The notes: a model not told the origin generated them from the letters alone. 7,579 nucleotides of DNA from Cyclobacteriaceae bacterium (GCA_029882675.1 JAOUKJ010000188.1:1-7579), one strand, 5' to 3'; shown: positions 1 through 6,645, numbered from the stretch's first letter. Numbers and translations are program-made.

Positions 1-67
1 CTACCCGATAGATATAGTGTTTTGCGTTGTCCAGCGCTTTGAATATGGTAATATCGGCGTGCCAGTC
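1..67 (-). pseudogene. IS3-type transposase core fragment (remnant A), cut by left edge
   Basis: Read on the minus strand from base 67 to base 2, the sequence encodes RDWHADITIFKALDNAKHY followed by IYRV, then leaves the window. This resembles the start of the integrase core (rve) domain of IS3-family OrfB transposases, where a W-H-x-D-[IV]-T motif carries the first catalytic Asp of the DDE triad and is followed by a 'TLDG-KHYIY' strand. The family assignment is from memory of such transposases; no search was run. There is no start codon in this frame: the frame is open only from the stop at 125-127, and the upstream N-terminal part expected of OrfB is absent, replaced directly by repeat copy A. 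The element may continue beyond base 1, so the missing 3' part could be intact. A second diverged copy of the same motif lies at 4682-4774. Confidence 0.55.
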
Positions 68-117
68 CCGAACCCTGTCGCCTCTATTACAATCGCCAAA
101 TCCAGCATCAGAAGGCC
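67..117. repeat. 51-bp interspersed repeat, copy A
   Basis: This block aligns without gaps to 3167-3217 (copy B) and 4846-4896 (copy C). Over its last 37 bases (81-117) it matches each of them at 30 positions by hand count. The best conserved core is ACAATCGCC near 89-97 and CCAGCATCAGAAGGCC at 102-117. In this copy the block directly abuts the transposase remnant at 1-67, and the minus-strand reading frame runs from block to remnant without interruption. Which strand or frame, if any, was once coding is unclear. Confidence 0.75.
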
Positions 118-124
118 ATTTTAT

Positions 125-397
125 TTACCTAAAACCCGCTACTAAACGGGAATAATCAAGATTGCTCCCGTTCTTTTTTACCAGATAGCCGGTGTAGGCC
201 GTCCCGCAAGAGGCCTACCGTGCAATTTTTTTCAACGGAAGGTGCTCGCAGTATTTTTTCCGGGTCTCCAGGCTGGCATTGTTGTCCGTCTGGTCTTTGG
301 AGGATACGCGTGGACAGATTACGGCCTTGCCATTGATGTTAATAACCGGCTGTTTGGATTTCTAAGCAAACGTTTTAAATGTTTCAAAATCCTTCAT
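125..397 (-). pseudogene. decayed serine recombinase (N-terminal piece)
   Basis: On the minus strand an ATG at 397-395 opens a frame reading MKDFETFKTFA, then TAG, then KSKQPVININGKAVICP and RVSSKDQTDNNASLETRKKY, then CEH and a second TAG at 217-215. The R-V-S-S-K-x-Q-x-x-x-N-x-S-L-E-T string is the N-terminal signature of serine recombinases of the Bacteroidota 'recombinase family' type; the first Ser after R-V would be the nucleophile. The usual Tyr-Thr before R-V-S is Cys-Pro here. After the second stop the same frame continues to a TAA at 127-125 and includes CGTAYTGYLVKKNG, which loosely resembles the zinc-ribbon region near the end of large serine recombinases. If so, most of the gene between has been deleted. 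Two internal stops and a total of 91 codons mark it as non-functional. The N-terminal match is convincing; the zinc-ribbon match is tentative. Confidence 0.6.
145..179 (+). terminator. candidate intrinsic terminator
   Basis: AACGGGA (145-151) pairs with TCCCGTT (166-172). Inside it a 2/2 mismatch and then AAT/ATT close a CAAG loop, and CTTTTTT follows. This is the right shape for a rho-independent terminator of plus-strand transcription entering from the left. The same bases lie inside the proposed zinc-ribbon part of the recombinase remnant, so the hairpin could be a coincidence of decayed coding sequence. A separate 7-bp inverted repeat, GTAGGCC/GGCCTAC, lies just downstream at 194-218. Confidence 0.45.
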
Positions 398-540
398 CTG
401 GCTTTTTATTTGAGATGTGTTTTACGATAACAGCGCAATAACATTCCAGTGTGCTGATACAATGAATCGGTGTCCTTATCAAGCGGCTCCGATTGAGGGC
501 CAGGCTTTCGAAAAATTTCCTCAATAAAGGTAAAAGCCAA

Positions 541-565
541 TTTGAACTTTTTTTTCCTACCTTTG
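541..565 (+). promoter_or_regulatory. Bacteroidota-type promoter for the receptor gene
   Basis: TACCTTTG at 558-565 fits the Bacteroidota -7 consensus TAnnTTTG. The nearest upstream TTTG (541-544) is 13 bases away, shorter than the usual 17-23, so the -33 element is imperfect or lies elsewhere. The implied transcription start, around 570-573, leaves a leader of only about 15 bases before the ATG at 586. This argues against translation starting at the upstream in-frame ATG at 493. Confidence 0.6.
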
Positions 566-585
566 CGAGTCAATTTTTTAACCTC

Positions 586-3054
586 ATGAAATTAATCATT
601 ACTTTTCTGGCCTTCATGGCCCCTTTTTCAGTGTTGTTCGCCCAATCATCCTTATCCGGAAAACTAATGGACATGACTACTGATCAGCCTATTGAGTATG
701 CAAGCATGGCCCTATACATGGAAAAAGATAGCTCGTTAGTCAATGGAACAGTATCGAATAACGATGGTACTTTCACGATCAGCAACCTGAAAGCCGGCGC
801 ATATTATCTTACGGCCCAATTTCTGGGATATGACCTACAAACTATACAGGGTATCCACCTGAATAAAAATGAGTCCATTGCTCTACCTGTTATCAAATTA
901 TCTCCCAATCAACAATTTTTGGAAGAAGTAGAAGTTACTGCTGACAGAGCCTCTACCATCCATAAAATTGACCGCCAGGTATTTGCTGCCGACCAGTTTC
1001 AGACTGCCGCAGGAGGTACAGCCACAGACCTGATGCGCAACATGCCTTCAGTAACTGTTGATGCCATGGGAGAAATCAGTGTACGGGGAAGCAGCGGTTT
1101 TGTGATGCTGATCAACGGCAAGCCGGTTCAGACTGATCCCGCCATTGTGCTGAATCAAATTCCGGCAAACTCTATTGAAAATATTGAAATAATTACTACC
1201 CCATCGGCTAAGTATGATCCGGACGGGAAGGCAGGCATCATCAACATCATTACCAAACAGGGAACCACAGATGGCTTGTATGCCATGGTCAATGCGAAGA
1301 TTGGCATGCCCAGCATTGAAGATTATGATAATGCAGAAAAAGCACCCCGCCACGGAGCTGATTTCACGTTGAACTACCGAAAAGAAAAATGGGATTTATC
1401 AGCCGGTGCCAGCTACCTGCGCAACGACATCTCCGGCCGCAGGGTAGGTAATGTGTATACGATCATCAGCGGAATAAAAACGCAGTTTCCCTCTGACGGG
1501 GAGAGAAGCTTTGATGAGGTAAGCTATTCGGGCAAGCTCAATATTGGCTATACTCCTTCATCTTCCTCCAGACTCAACCTGGGATTCTATGCTGGCAAAC
1601 GCTCCAAAGACCGTACAGCAGACATCGTCTATTACAACAACCATTCTGTTCTGGAATCTACTGGCGAGATCCTTCACAGTATGCAATACTATAACGAAAA
1701 TCTCCGGATTCGTCGGAGTGACTTTGCTTTGGGCAGTATTGATTACGAACACATATTTAACAATGAATCAAAAATCTCTACTTCTCTGCTTTTCGAATAT
1801 ACCATGCTGGGAGGCCCTACCACTAACCTGAACCTCGGGTGGCCTGAAACCAACATTATTTATCAGGACGAACGCAATTCGAACGACAACCCGCTGCACG
1901 GTACACGGTACATGCTCAATTACCAACTCAAACCCTTACCAATAGGACAGCTGGATATGGGATATCAATACAGGAACCTTGACCATACAGGTGACTTCTA
2001 TTATGAAAGGAAAAATAATACTACCGGGCAGTTTGAGCTCGTGCCTGACTTTAGCAGTAAAGTAAATTTATCGCGAAGCATCCATTCGGCCTACGGTCAA
2101 CTGACAGGTGATAAAGGTAAGGTGAATTACGGCCTTGGTATACGTGTGGAAGCTATGGATCGTCAGCTGGACATGACCGACAAAGCAGGTCTGGTAGACA
2201 CCTCATATATTTACGATTTTATTAAGCCCTACCCTTCTGCGAATATCATGTACTCTCCCCGAGACGATTTTCACATTAAAGCCAGTTACAGCAAAAGGGT
2301 AGAGCGCACCACCACCTTTAAGATGAATCCTTTCCCTGAACGCGAGCATTCGGAAACTCTGGAACAGGGAGATCCCGAACTGCTCCCCGAATTTATCGAC
2401 CTCGTGGAGGTTGGTGTAGTAAAGGATTTCGGAGAAAACTCCCTGTATGCCACCGGGTATTACAGGCATGTGAAAAACCTGATCAACCGGGTAAATACCG
2501 TATACAATGACAGTATTCTAAACAGGATATACTCCAATGTAGGAACAGGAACAGCCGCAGGAGTAGAATATGGGTCAGAATTTAAAATTGTAAATGGCTG
2601 GAAATTATTCTACGGAGCTAACATTTACAAATATATAATTAGTGGCACATTTGACGCCCAGCCTATAAACACTAACGCCTGGGTTTATTCTATCAATGCC
2701 AATACTACTGTTGATTTCTCAAAAACAGCCAACATGACCTTTGCCCTGAACTACATCTCCAACAGGAACACTGCACAGGGAGAAGACTCCCGGTATTTAT
2801 CGCCCAATTTATCCATCAGAAAATCATTTCTGAACAACAGCCTTACTGCTACAGTCCAATGGCTTAATATGGACATGGGTCTGCTCGACACGAACGAACA
2901 GGAAATTTCTACCTGGCGCCAGGGGGAGTTTTACACTACTACAAACTACATATATGAGGTAGATATGATTATGGTCAATTTGAGCTATGTGATTAATAAG
3001 GCCAAAAACAAGGCGAAGTTTATAAAAAGTGAATTTGGGGAAAAGGAGTTTTAG
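586..3054 (+). CDS. TonB-dependent receptor-like outer membrane beta-barrel protein
   Basis: This gene encodes 822 residues from the ATG at 586. An in-frame ATG at 493 would add 31 residues, but it lies upstream of the promoter and would bury the signal peptide, so 586 is preferred. Residues 1-20 are a classic signal peptide (MKLIITFLAFMAPFSVLFAQ, cleavage after AQ). Residues about 23-104 form a carboxypeptidase-regulatory-like beta-sandwich (conserved GTF and GYYL-like strands, here GTFTISNLKAGAYYL). Residues about 112-225 form the plug, with the characteristic DLMRNMPSVTVD, EISVRG, INGKP, IENIEIITTPSAKYDPDGKAG and INIITK elements. The remainder is an outer-membrane barrel rich in alternating Y/N/S strands, ending SEFGEKEF. 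The order of domains and the length match the 'outer membrane beta-barrel family' proteins (OMP_b-brl_3 type) rather than full SusC proteins of about 1000 residues. Such proteins sit in the outer membrane and import or bind a ligand with TonB energy. No SusD-like partner or other substrate clue is adjacent, so the ligand is unknown. Confidence 0.93.
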   Translation: MKLIITFLAFMAPFSVLFAQSSLSGKLMDMTTDQPIEYASMALYMEKDSSLVNGTVSNNDGTFTISNLKAGAYYLTAQFLGYDLQTIQGIHLNKNESIALPVIKLSPNQQFLEEVEVTADRASTIHKIDRQVFAADQFQTAAGGTATDLMRNMPSVTVDAMGEISVRGSSGFVMLINGKPVQTDPAIVLNQIPANSIENIEIITTPSAKYDPDGKAGIINIITKQGTTDGLYAMVNAKIGMPSIEDYDNAEKAPRHGADFTLNYRKEKWDLSAGASYLRNDISGRRVGNVYTIISGIKTQFPSDGERSFDEVSYSGKLNIGYTPSSSSRLNLGFYAGKRSKDRTADIVYYNNHSVLESTGEILHSMQYYNENLRIRRSDFALGSIDYEHIFNNESKISTSLLFEYTMLGGPTTNLNLGWPETNIIYQDERNSNDNPLHGTRYMLNYQLKPLPIGQLDMGYQYRNLDHTGDFYYERKNNTTGQFELVPDFSSKVNLSRSIHSAYGQLTGDKGKVNYGLGIRVEAMDRQLDMTDKAGLVDTSYIYDFIKPYPSANIMYSPRDDFHIKASYSKRVERTTTFKMNPFPEREHSETLEQGDPELLPEFIDLVEVGVVKDFGENSLYATGYYRHVKNLINRVNTVYNDSILNRIYSNVGTGTAAGVEYGSEFKIVNGWKLFYGANIYKYIISGTFDAQPINTNAWVYSINANTTVDFSKTANMTFALNYISNRNTAQGEDSRYLSPNLSIRKSFLNNSLTATVQWLNMDMGLLDTNEQEISTWRQGEFYTTTNYIYEVDMIMVNLSYVINKAKNKAKFIKSEFGEKEF

Positions 3055-3067
3055 CAATTCCTTTTTT
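3041..3067 (+). terminator. weak terminator at receptor gene end
   Basis: AAAAGGA (3041-3047) pairs with TCCTTTT (3059-3065) around an 11-base loop that contains the stop codon, and the T run continues to 3067. The stem is short and AT-rich, so termination may be inefficient. The symmetry means it could act on either strand. Confidence 0.35.
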
Positions 3068-3166
3068 CGAATTTCAGGGGATTCCAGCCATATATTTTCC
3101 ATTTGCGGTTATTTGGGATGAGGCCTACCCCGCTGCTATCCGCCCCTCGGATCAAATACCATCTAT

Positions 3167-3217
3167 CCCAACTCTTGCTGCCTCTAAAACAATCGCTGAA
3201 TCCAGTATCCGAAGGTC
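3167..3217. repeat. 51-bp interspersed repeat, copy B
   Basis: This is an ungapped match to copies A (67-117) and C (4846-4896). The conserved core here is AAAACAATCGCTGAATCCAG at 3186-3205, followed by a GAAGG motif at 3211-3215. Unlike A and C, no transposase motif is recognisable beside it. It also shares a 10-base GAGGCCTACC (3120-3129) upstream with 210-219 near copy A. On the plus strand the frame 3162-3217 is open and reads PSIPTLAASKTIAESSIRRS. Several differences between copies are synonymous in that frame (AGT/AGC, GCT/GCC, CGA/AGA), but the sample is too small to call it coding. Confidence 0.7.
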
Positions 3218-3367
3218 TTTTTTAGGGGTAGAAAAGCCTGCCTGAAAGGCAAAAGTGTCGTAGAGAAGCGACGTGATCAGATTGTAATTTTTCTTTTCAT
3301 TAAAATTTGCTGATATTGTCTCAATATTCAAAACAAGGCATTAGTTATTTAACACATATACAATATC
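3218..3367. other. intergenic region with two small hairpins before the propeller gene
   Basis: No gene is visible. GCCT/AGGC pair at 3236-3239 and 3247-3250, and GTCG/CGAC at 3257-3260 and 3269-3272, giving two consecutive short hairpins followed by a T-rich tract (3287-3297). That could serve as a weak terminator. No TAnnTTTG promoter box is found upstream of the next gene. A TTTG at 3306-3309 could be a -33 element, but nothing suitable follows at the right distance. The string GCCTGCCTGAA plus TGTCGTA recurs at 7289-7306. Confidence 0.4.
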
Positions 3368-4669
3368 ATGGCTGTTAACTTCCTTCACATCTTTTTTGCA
3401 ATATTTTTTGTCTGTTCAGATTTGGACAAAGGCAATGACTGGCCGGACTGGCGCGGAGCCAAACGCGATGGCAAATGGCATGAAAAAGGTATCGTGAAAA
3501 AATTTGAAAAGGAACGGCTGGATCTCAAATGGAGCGTGCCGGTTTCTGCCGGATACAGTGGCCCATCTGTTTCAGACAACAGGGTCTACCTCACCGACCG
3601 CCTTTCTGATTCCGTACAGGCTGAACGGGTGCTCTGTTTCGATGCTGAAACTGGCAAAACCCTGTGGACTCATAGCTATACGTGTGAATATTCAGGTGTT
3701 GGCTATCCTGCCGGCCCACGTGCCTCCGTGATCATCGATGAAGACAAAGCCTACTCCCTTGGCACTATGGGGCATTTGTTTTGCTTTCAAAAAGAGACCG
3801 GCGAGGTGCTTTGGCAGCGGGATTTAAACAAAGATTATGAAATCAGGATGCCCATTTGGGGCATTGCCGGGTCGCCATTGATTGTGGATGATAATATCAT
3901 TTTGAACATCGGTGGAGTGAACAATGCCGGCGTAATCGCCTTGAGCAAACACAATGGAGAAGAAATCTGGCGAAATCTGGCAGATGATGCCTCCTATTCT
4001 GCACCAATATTGATCGAACAGGCAGGGCACGAAGTGGTGGTGGTCTGGACCGGACAAAATGTGGTGGGCATGGATCCTGCTACCGGAAAGGTGTATTGGT
4101 CTGAGCAATTTGTTCAGCAAAAAATGATCATAAACATTTCCACCCCGGTTATCGAAAATAACTACCTTTTTGTCAGCAGTTTTTATGACGGCTCCATGCT
4201 ATTGAAACTCGATGATACAAAACCTGCGGCCACAAGGGTCTGGCGCCGGCAGGGCAAAAGTGAACGCGTCACGGATGCCCTGCACTGTATAATTTCTACT
4301 CCTTTAATACAGGGAGATTATATTTTTGGGGTTGACAGTTATGGCGAATTGCGGTGCCTGGAATTGCTCACCGGCGACCGTGTGTGGGAAGACCTGACGG
4401 CTGTAAAAAAAGCGCGATGGGCCAATATCCATTTTGTACAAAATGGAGAGTTAACCTATATGTTCAATGAAAATGGAGAGTTAATCATCGCCGAACTTTC
4501 GGAAAAGGGATTTCATGAAATCAGCCGCGCACTGCTGATCGAGCCTACAACAGTGCAATTGAACCGCAGCGGGACCGGCGTGACCTGGGCTCACCCGGCA
4601 TTTGCCAACAGGCACGTTTTTGTGCGCAGCGACAAAGAACTCGTGTGTGCAGATTTATCGGCGAAGTAA
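3368..4669 (+). CDS. exported PQQ-binding-like beta-propeller repeat protein
   Basis: This gene encodes 433 residues. The ATG at 3368 is the first after an in-frame stop at 3350-3352. Residues 1-16 are hydrophobic (MAVNFLHIFFAIFFVC) and suggest export, although the usual basic residues before the core are absent; Cys16 might be a lipid site, but Phe-Val before it is a poor lipobox. The mature part begins with DWPDWRGAKRDG, the typical opening of Bacteroidota and Planctomycetes PQQ-like propellers. Blade-closing motifs of the x-x-x-T/N-G-x-x-x-W type are visible at residues 92-100 (DAETGKTLW), 141-149 (QKETGEVLW), 193-201 (SKHNGEEIW), 236-244 (DPATGKVYW) and 332-340 (ELLTGDRVW). The length suits a seven- or eight-bladed propeller. 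Such proteins are often labelled BamB-like, but BamB function is not supported here, and no quinoprotein dehydrogenase catalytic or cytochrome motif is seen. It is probably a periplasmic or surface scaffold or binding protein; its ligand is unknown. Confidence 0.9.
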   Translation: MAVNFLHIFFAIFFVCSDLDKGNDWPDWRGAKRDGKWHEKGIVKKFEKERLDLKWSVPVSAGYSGPSVSDNRVYLTDRLSDSVQAERVLCFDAETGKTLWTHSYTCEYSGVGYPAGPRASVIIDEDKAYSLGTMGHLFCFQKETGEVLWQRDLNKDYEIRMPIWGIAGSPLIVDDNIILNIGGVNNAGVIALSKHNGEEIWRNLADDASYSAPILIEQAGHEVVVVWTGQNVVGMDPATGKVYWSEQFVQQKMIINISTPVIENNYLFVSSFYDGSMLLKLDDTKPAATRVWRRQGKSERVTDALHCIISTPLIQGDYIFGVDSYGELRCLELLTGDRVWEDLTAVKKARWANIHFVQNGELTYMFNENGELIIAELSEKGFHEISRALLIEPTTVQLNRSGTGVTWAHPAFANRHVFVRSDKELVCADLSAK

Positions 4670-4681
4670 ATCTCATATGAA

Positions 4682-4774
4682 TTACCAAAACAGCATGTGA
4701 TGCTTTAATCCATCAAGAGTTTTGAATATGGTAATATCCGCGTGCCAATACTCATTGGGGACATTACGGAGACA
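4682..4774 (-). pseudogene. IS3-type transposase core fragment (remnant C)
   Basis: On the minus strand the sequence reads CLRNV, then PNEYWHADITIFKTLDG, then LKHHMLFW, ending at a TAA at 4684-4682. The P-N-x-x-W-H-A-D-I-T string is the entry to the rve/DDE domain of IS3-family OrfB; its Asp would be the first catalytic acidic residue. Remnant A (1-67) matches it over 31 bases (36-66 against 4719-4749) with three differences by hand count. The coding sequence breaks off after about eight residues, so the second and third catalytic residues are lost. Upstream the frame meets a stop near 4822, and repeat copy C lies 96 bases beyond the conserved motif. It is a dead relic. Confidence 0.55.
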
Positions 4775-4845
4775 AATAATAACCGCCCCTGATAATCCTC
4801 CGATAATTCTAAAAAAAACTTACGTAACTTTCAAACACCACCCAC

Positions 4846-4896
4846 CCCAACTCCTACAGCACTTAAAACAATCGCCGAATACAGCATCAGAAGGCC
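4846..4896. repeat. 51-bp interspersed repeat, copy C
   Basis: This is an ungapped match to copies A (67-117) and B (3167-3217). Core identities are AAAACAATCGCCGAAT (4865-4880) and CAGCATCAGAAGGCC (4882-4896). Here 96 bases separate the block from the transposase motif at 4719-4749, whereas in copy A the two are adjacent. Either A lost that spacer or C gained it. The spacer carries a CCGCCCCT (4782-4789) also present near copy B (3140-3147). Confidence 0.7.
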
Positions 4897-5063
4897 TGAT
4901 TGTGGGGCAGGAAAGCTGGATATTTGTCTCGTCCTGCCTACAAAGCAGATATTGTTTTTTGGGTTAATCATCAACAATTTAAAGGATCGTTTTCAAAGCA
5001 GAAAATTAGCTATGAAAACGATGGTGAACATTGGAAAAGTCACCTCATTGGCTATGAATTTTT

Positions 5064-5119
5064 CCCTCCTGACAGCTATTTTCAAAAACAAAATATGATT
5101 TTAATCACCGCCAGGAGGG
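5064..5119 (-). terminator. long-loop inverted repeat at end of the lipoprotein gene
   Basis: CCCTCCTG (5064-5071) is a perfect inverted match to CAGGAGGG (5112-5119), with a 40-base loop that contains the lipoprotein stop codon. On the minus-strand transcript the loop holds an AT-only hairpin (AAAAT-CAT-ATTTT) followed by GTTTTTG, and the outer stem is followed by AAAAATT rather than U. It is a possible 3'-end structure but not a textbook terminator. Confidence 0.3.
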
Positions 5120-5313
5120 TCAGGAACTGGACAACCATTAAGAGAAAATTGCCACGATTTTCCATCTTTCTTTTGCTTATTGTAATCATCACATTTCCTT
5201 TTAGAAAGTCCGAATTCCCTTTGCCCATCTAAAGTATAACAACAAGATTCACTATATTCTTCCTTACATTGGATAAAAAGAAAGATTAATAATATATAAA
5301 TGAGGTTCTTCAT
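5101..5313 (-). CDS. small cysteine-containing lipoprotein, function unknown
   Basis: This gene encodes 70 residues from the ATG at 5313-5311. A longer frame opens at 5361, but the shorter start places a proper lipoprotein signal (MKNLIYILLIFLFIQC) at the N-terminus, with Cys16 as the likely lipidated residue. The lipobox F-I-Q-C is looser than the E. coli consensus, as is common in Bacteroidota. The mature part is highly charged (KEEYSES after the Cys, then KRKCDDYNKQKKDGK) and has four further cysteines (24, 25, 41, 61), enough for two disulfides in the periplasm or on the surface. It ends with a Pro/Gly tail (CPVPDPPGGD). The ATG follows the stop of the S74/T9SS gene after a single base (TAA-C-ATG), so translational coupling and a shared function are likely. 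I do not recognise the family. Confidence 0.7.
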   Translation of the reverse strand: MKNLIYILLIFLFIQCKEEYSESCCYTLDGQREFGLSKRKCDDYNKQKKDGKSWQFSLNGCPVPDPPGGD

Positions 5314-5314
5314 G

Positions 5315-6559
5315 TTAATTACCGTAAAGTATCCTTTCTGACTGTACATTCTGATTATCAATTATTAATGATACTATATAAATACTATTATCATCTAAAC
5401 CTAAGAACTCAATATCAAGTTTCCCAAGACCAAGGTCATAAATTTCATAAGATTTTACTTCATTTCCTCCAGTGTCAGTTAACCTTATCATTACATCAGA
5501 ACCATTATTAATTTCAAAGTAAATAGTTGTAGTGTTATTTTTAGTAGGATTTGGAGATATGGCTAAAATTCTTCCATTTTCTGCTCCACTGGAAACTACT
5601 GAATTTATACCATTAATCTGGTTTAATTTAATGAGCTGACTTTGCAAATCTTCAATCATAGCAGATTGCTCTTGCATTCCCTGAACCAAGACAGGAATTA
5701 AGCCGTTATAGTTAAGCATTAGAGCATCTTCAACCTTACTTCCGGTTGAGTCATTTGGATTTGGTAGTAGTTTTCCATGAACTACCAATTCAGGAAATAC
5801 ACTCTCTACCTCCTCAGCCAGGAAACCAAAATCGAAATCATCTGATTCAAATTTGGTATACTTCTTAGGTTTCAATTTTTTAATTTGGTTTATCATTCCT
5901 GTATCAAGTTTTGAAATATTGCTTTTGAATTTTCCATCTGAAATTTCCACAAATTGACCCTCCGTTGCAACTTTACCTTTGAAATATCCGCTATATTGTA
6001 CTGATGAACCATTATTTGCATCACCAAATATTCCGGCTGATGTATAACTACCTTTAACTGATCCTACGTCACCAACAACTCCGTAAACATATTGGGAAGT
6101 GTTACCATTAATAAAAGAACCAACCCCAACTATTCCTGTTCCTAAACCACCAGAAATTGAACCAGTATACATTAATGCTATATTTCCAGAAGCGCTGCTA
6201 TAGCTATAGTCAATTTCTAATGTTGGAATTAGTGGCGAAGCACTTATTTGCAATCTTGGAGCACTAATCCCTGATCGAAAAAAACTCATTGTACCATGAC
6301 TATATGATCCACCACCATTTCCAAATGTTAGCATTCTTGTCGTTCCTCTTAAAACTCTAACTAATTCCGTTTTATCCCATGGATAACTTAACTCAAGAAG
6401 TGGATAAGAATACGTTGAGCTTTTATAAATATCTAAGAATGCATTGGGGGATGTAATTCCTATACCTACATTACCTGAACTTGGAAAATAATTCTGAGCG
6501 TAAACCGAGCCATAAAAAAGGAATAGAGATAAAAAAATTGTATACGTTGCCTTTTTCAT
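5315..6559 (-). CDS. secreted S74/tail-fibre chaperone-domain protein with T9SS sorting domain
   Basis: This gene encodes 414 residues from the ATG at 6559-6557. An in-frame ATG ten codons upstream (6589) is less likely because it precedes the signal peptide (MKKATYTIFLSLFLFYGSVYAQ). After cleavage comes GNVGIGITSPNAFLDI (residues 29-44), the 'GNVGIGTTSP' opening seen in Bacteroidota tail-fibre-type proteins, then Gly/Ser/Tyr-rich strands to about 200. Residues about 205-300 look like the S74 intramolecular chaperone domain: EISDGKFKSNI (205-215) carries the Ser207/Lys212 pair expected of the autoproteolytic dyad, followed by FGFLAEEVESVFPELV (244-259) and LNYNGLIPVLVQGMQEQ (282-298). A coiled coil runs to about 316. 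Residues about 333-414 are a type A T9SS sorting domain, starting AISPNPTKN and ending SERILYGN. It is expected to cross the outer membrane via T9SS and probably to trimerise. The composition is AT-richer by eye than the genes to the left. It heads an operon with the lipoprotein. Confidence 0.85.
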   Translation of the reverse strand: MKKATYTIFLSLFLFYGSVYAQNYFPSSGNVGIGITSPNAFLDIYKSSTYSYPLLELSYPWDKTELVRVLRGTTRMLTFGNGGGSYSHGTMSFFRSGISAPRLQISASPLIPTLEIDYSYSSASGNIALMYTGSISGGLGTGIVGVGSFINGNTSQYVYGVVGDVGSVKGSYTSAGIFGDANNGSSVQYSGYFKGKVATEGQFVEISDGKFKSNISKLDTGMINQIKKLKPKKYTKFESDDFDFGFLAEEVESVFPELVVHGKLLPNPNDSTGSKVEDALMLNYNGLIPVLVQGMQEQSAMIEDLQSQLIKLNQINGINSVVSSGAENGRILAISPNPTKNNTTTIYFEINNGSDVMIRLTDTGGNEVKSYEIYDLGLGKLDIEFLGLDDNSIYIVSLIIDNQNVQSERILYGN

Positions 6560-6614
6560 ATTTTTATAGATTTGAATCAACACATACAATTATAATTATA
6601 TTTTTTGTTAATTC

Positions 6615-6645
6615 CAAATATAATTGAATATAATATATGTATCAC
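6615..6645 (-). promoter_or_regulatory. candidate promoter of the S74 protein-lipoprotein operon
   Basis: On the minus strand TATATTTG (6622-6615) fits the -7 consensus TAnnTTTG. About 20 bases upstream only a weak GTG (6645-6643) is found where a TTG/TTTG -33 box would be expected. The implied start near 6608 gives a leader of about 50 bases. The surrounding 6560-6660 is extremely AT-rich, so a chance match is possible. Confidence 0.4.

Noticed and set aside
242..430. 62-codon plus-strand frame with a GTG start.
   Set aside because: The opposite strand here carries the recognisable serine recombinase signature, so the plus frame is its shadow.
4692..4704. AGCAT-GTG-ATGCT hairpin just after the propeller gene, considered as its terminator.
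   Set aside because: The stem is only five pairs and is followed by just three T; it also falls within the transposase remnant.
67..4896. The three repeat blocks as a CRISPR array or regular tandem repeat.
   Set aside because: There are only three diverged copies spaced thousands of bases apart, with genes between them.
5012..5098. 28-codon plus-strand frame beginning MKTMVNIGKVTSLAMNFSLL, resembling a signal peptide or a truncated gene start.
   Set aside because: It is too short, has no promoter or recognisable family, and overlaps the 3' structure of the opposing lipoprotein gene. Only chance hydrophobicity supports it.
4900..5232. 110-codon plus-strand frame crossing the intergenic region into the lipoprotein gene.
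   Set aside because: It runs antisense through the lipoprotein coding region, has no domain or signal peptide, and its composition follows the opposite-strand gene.
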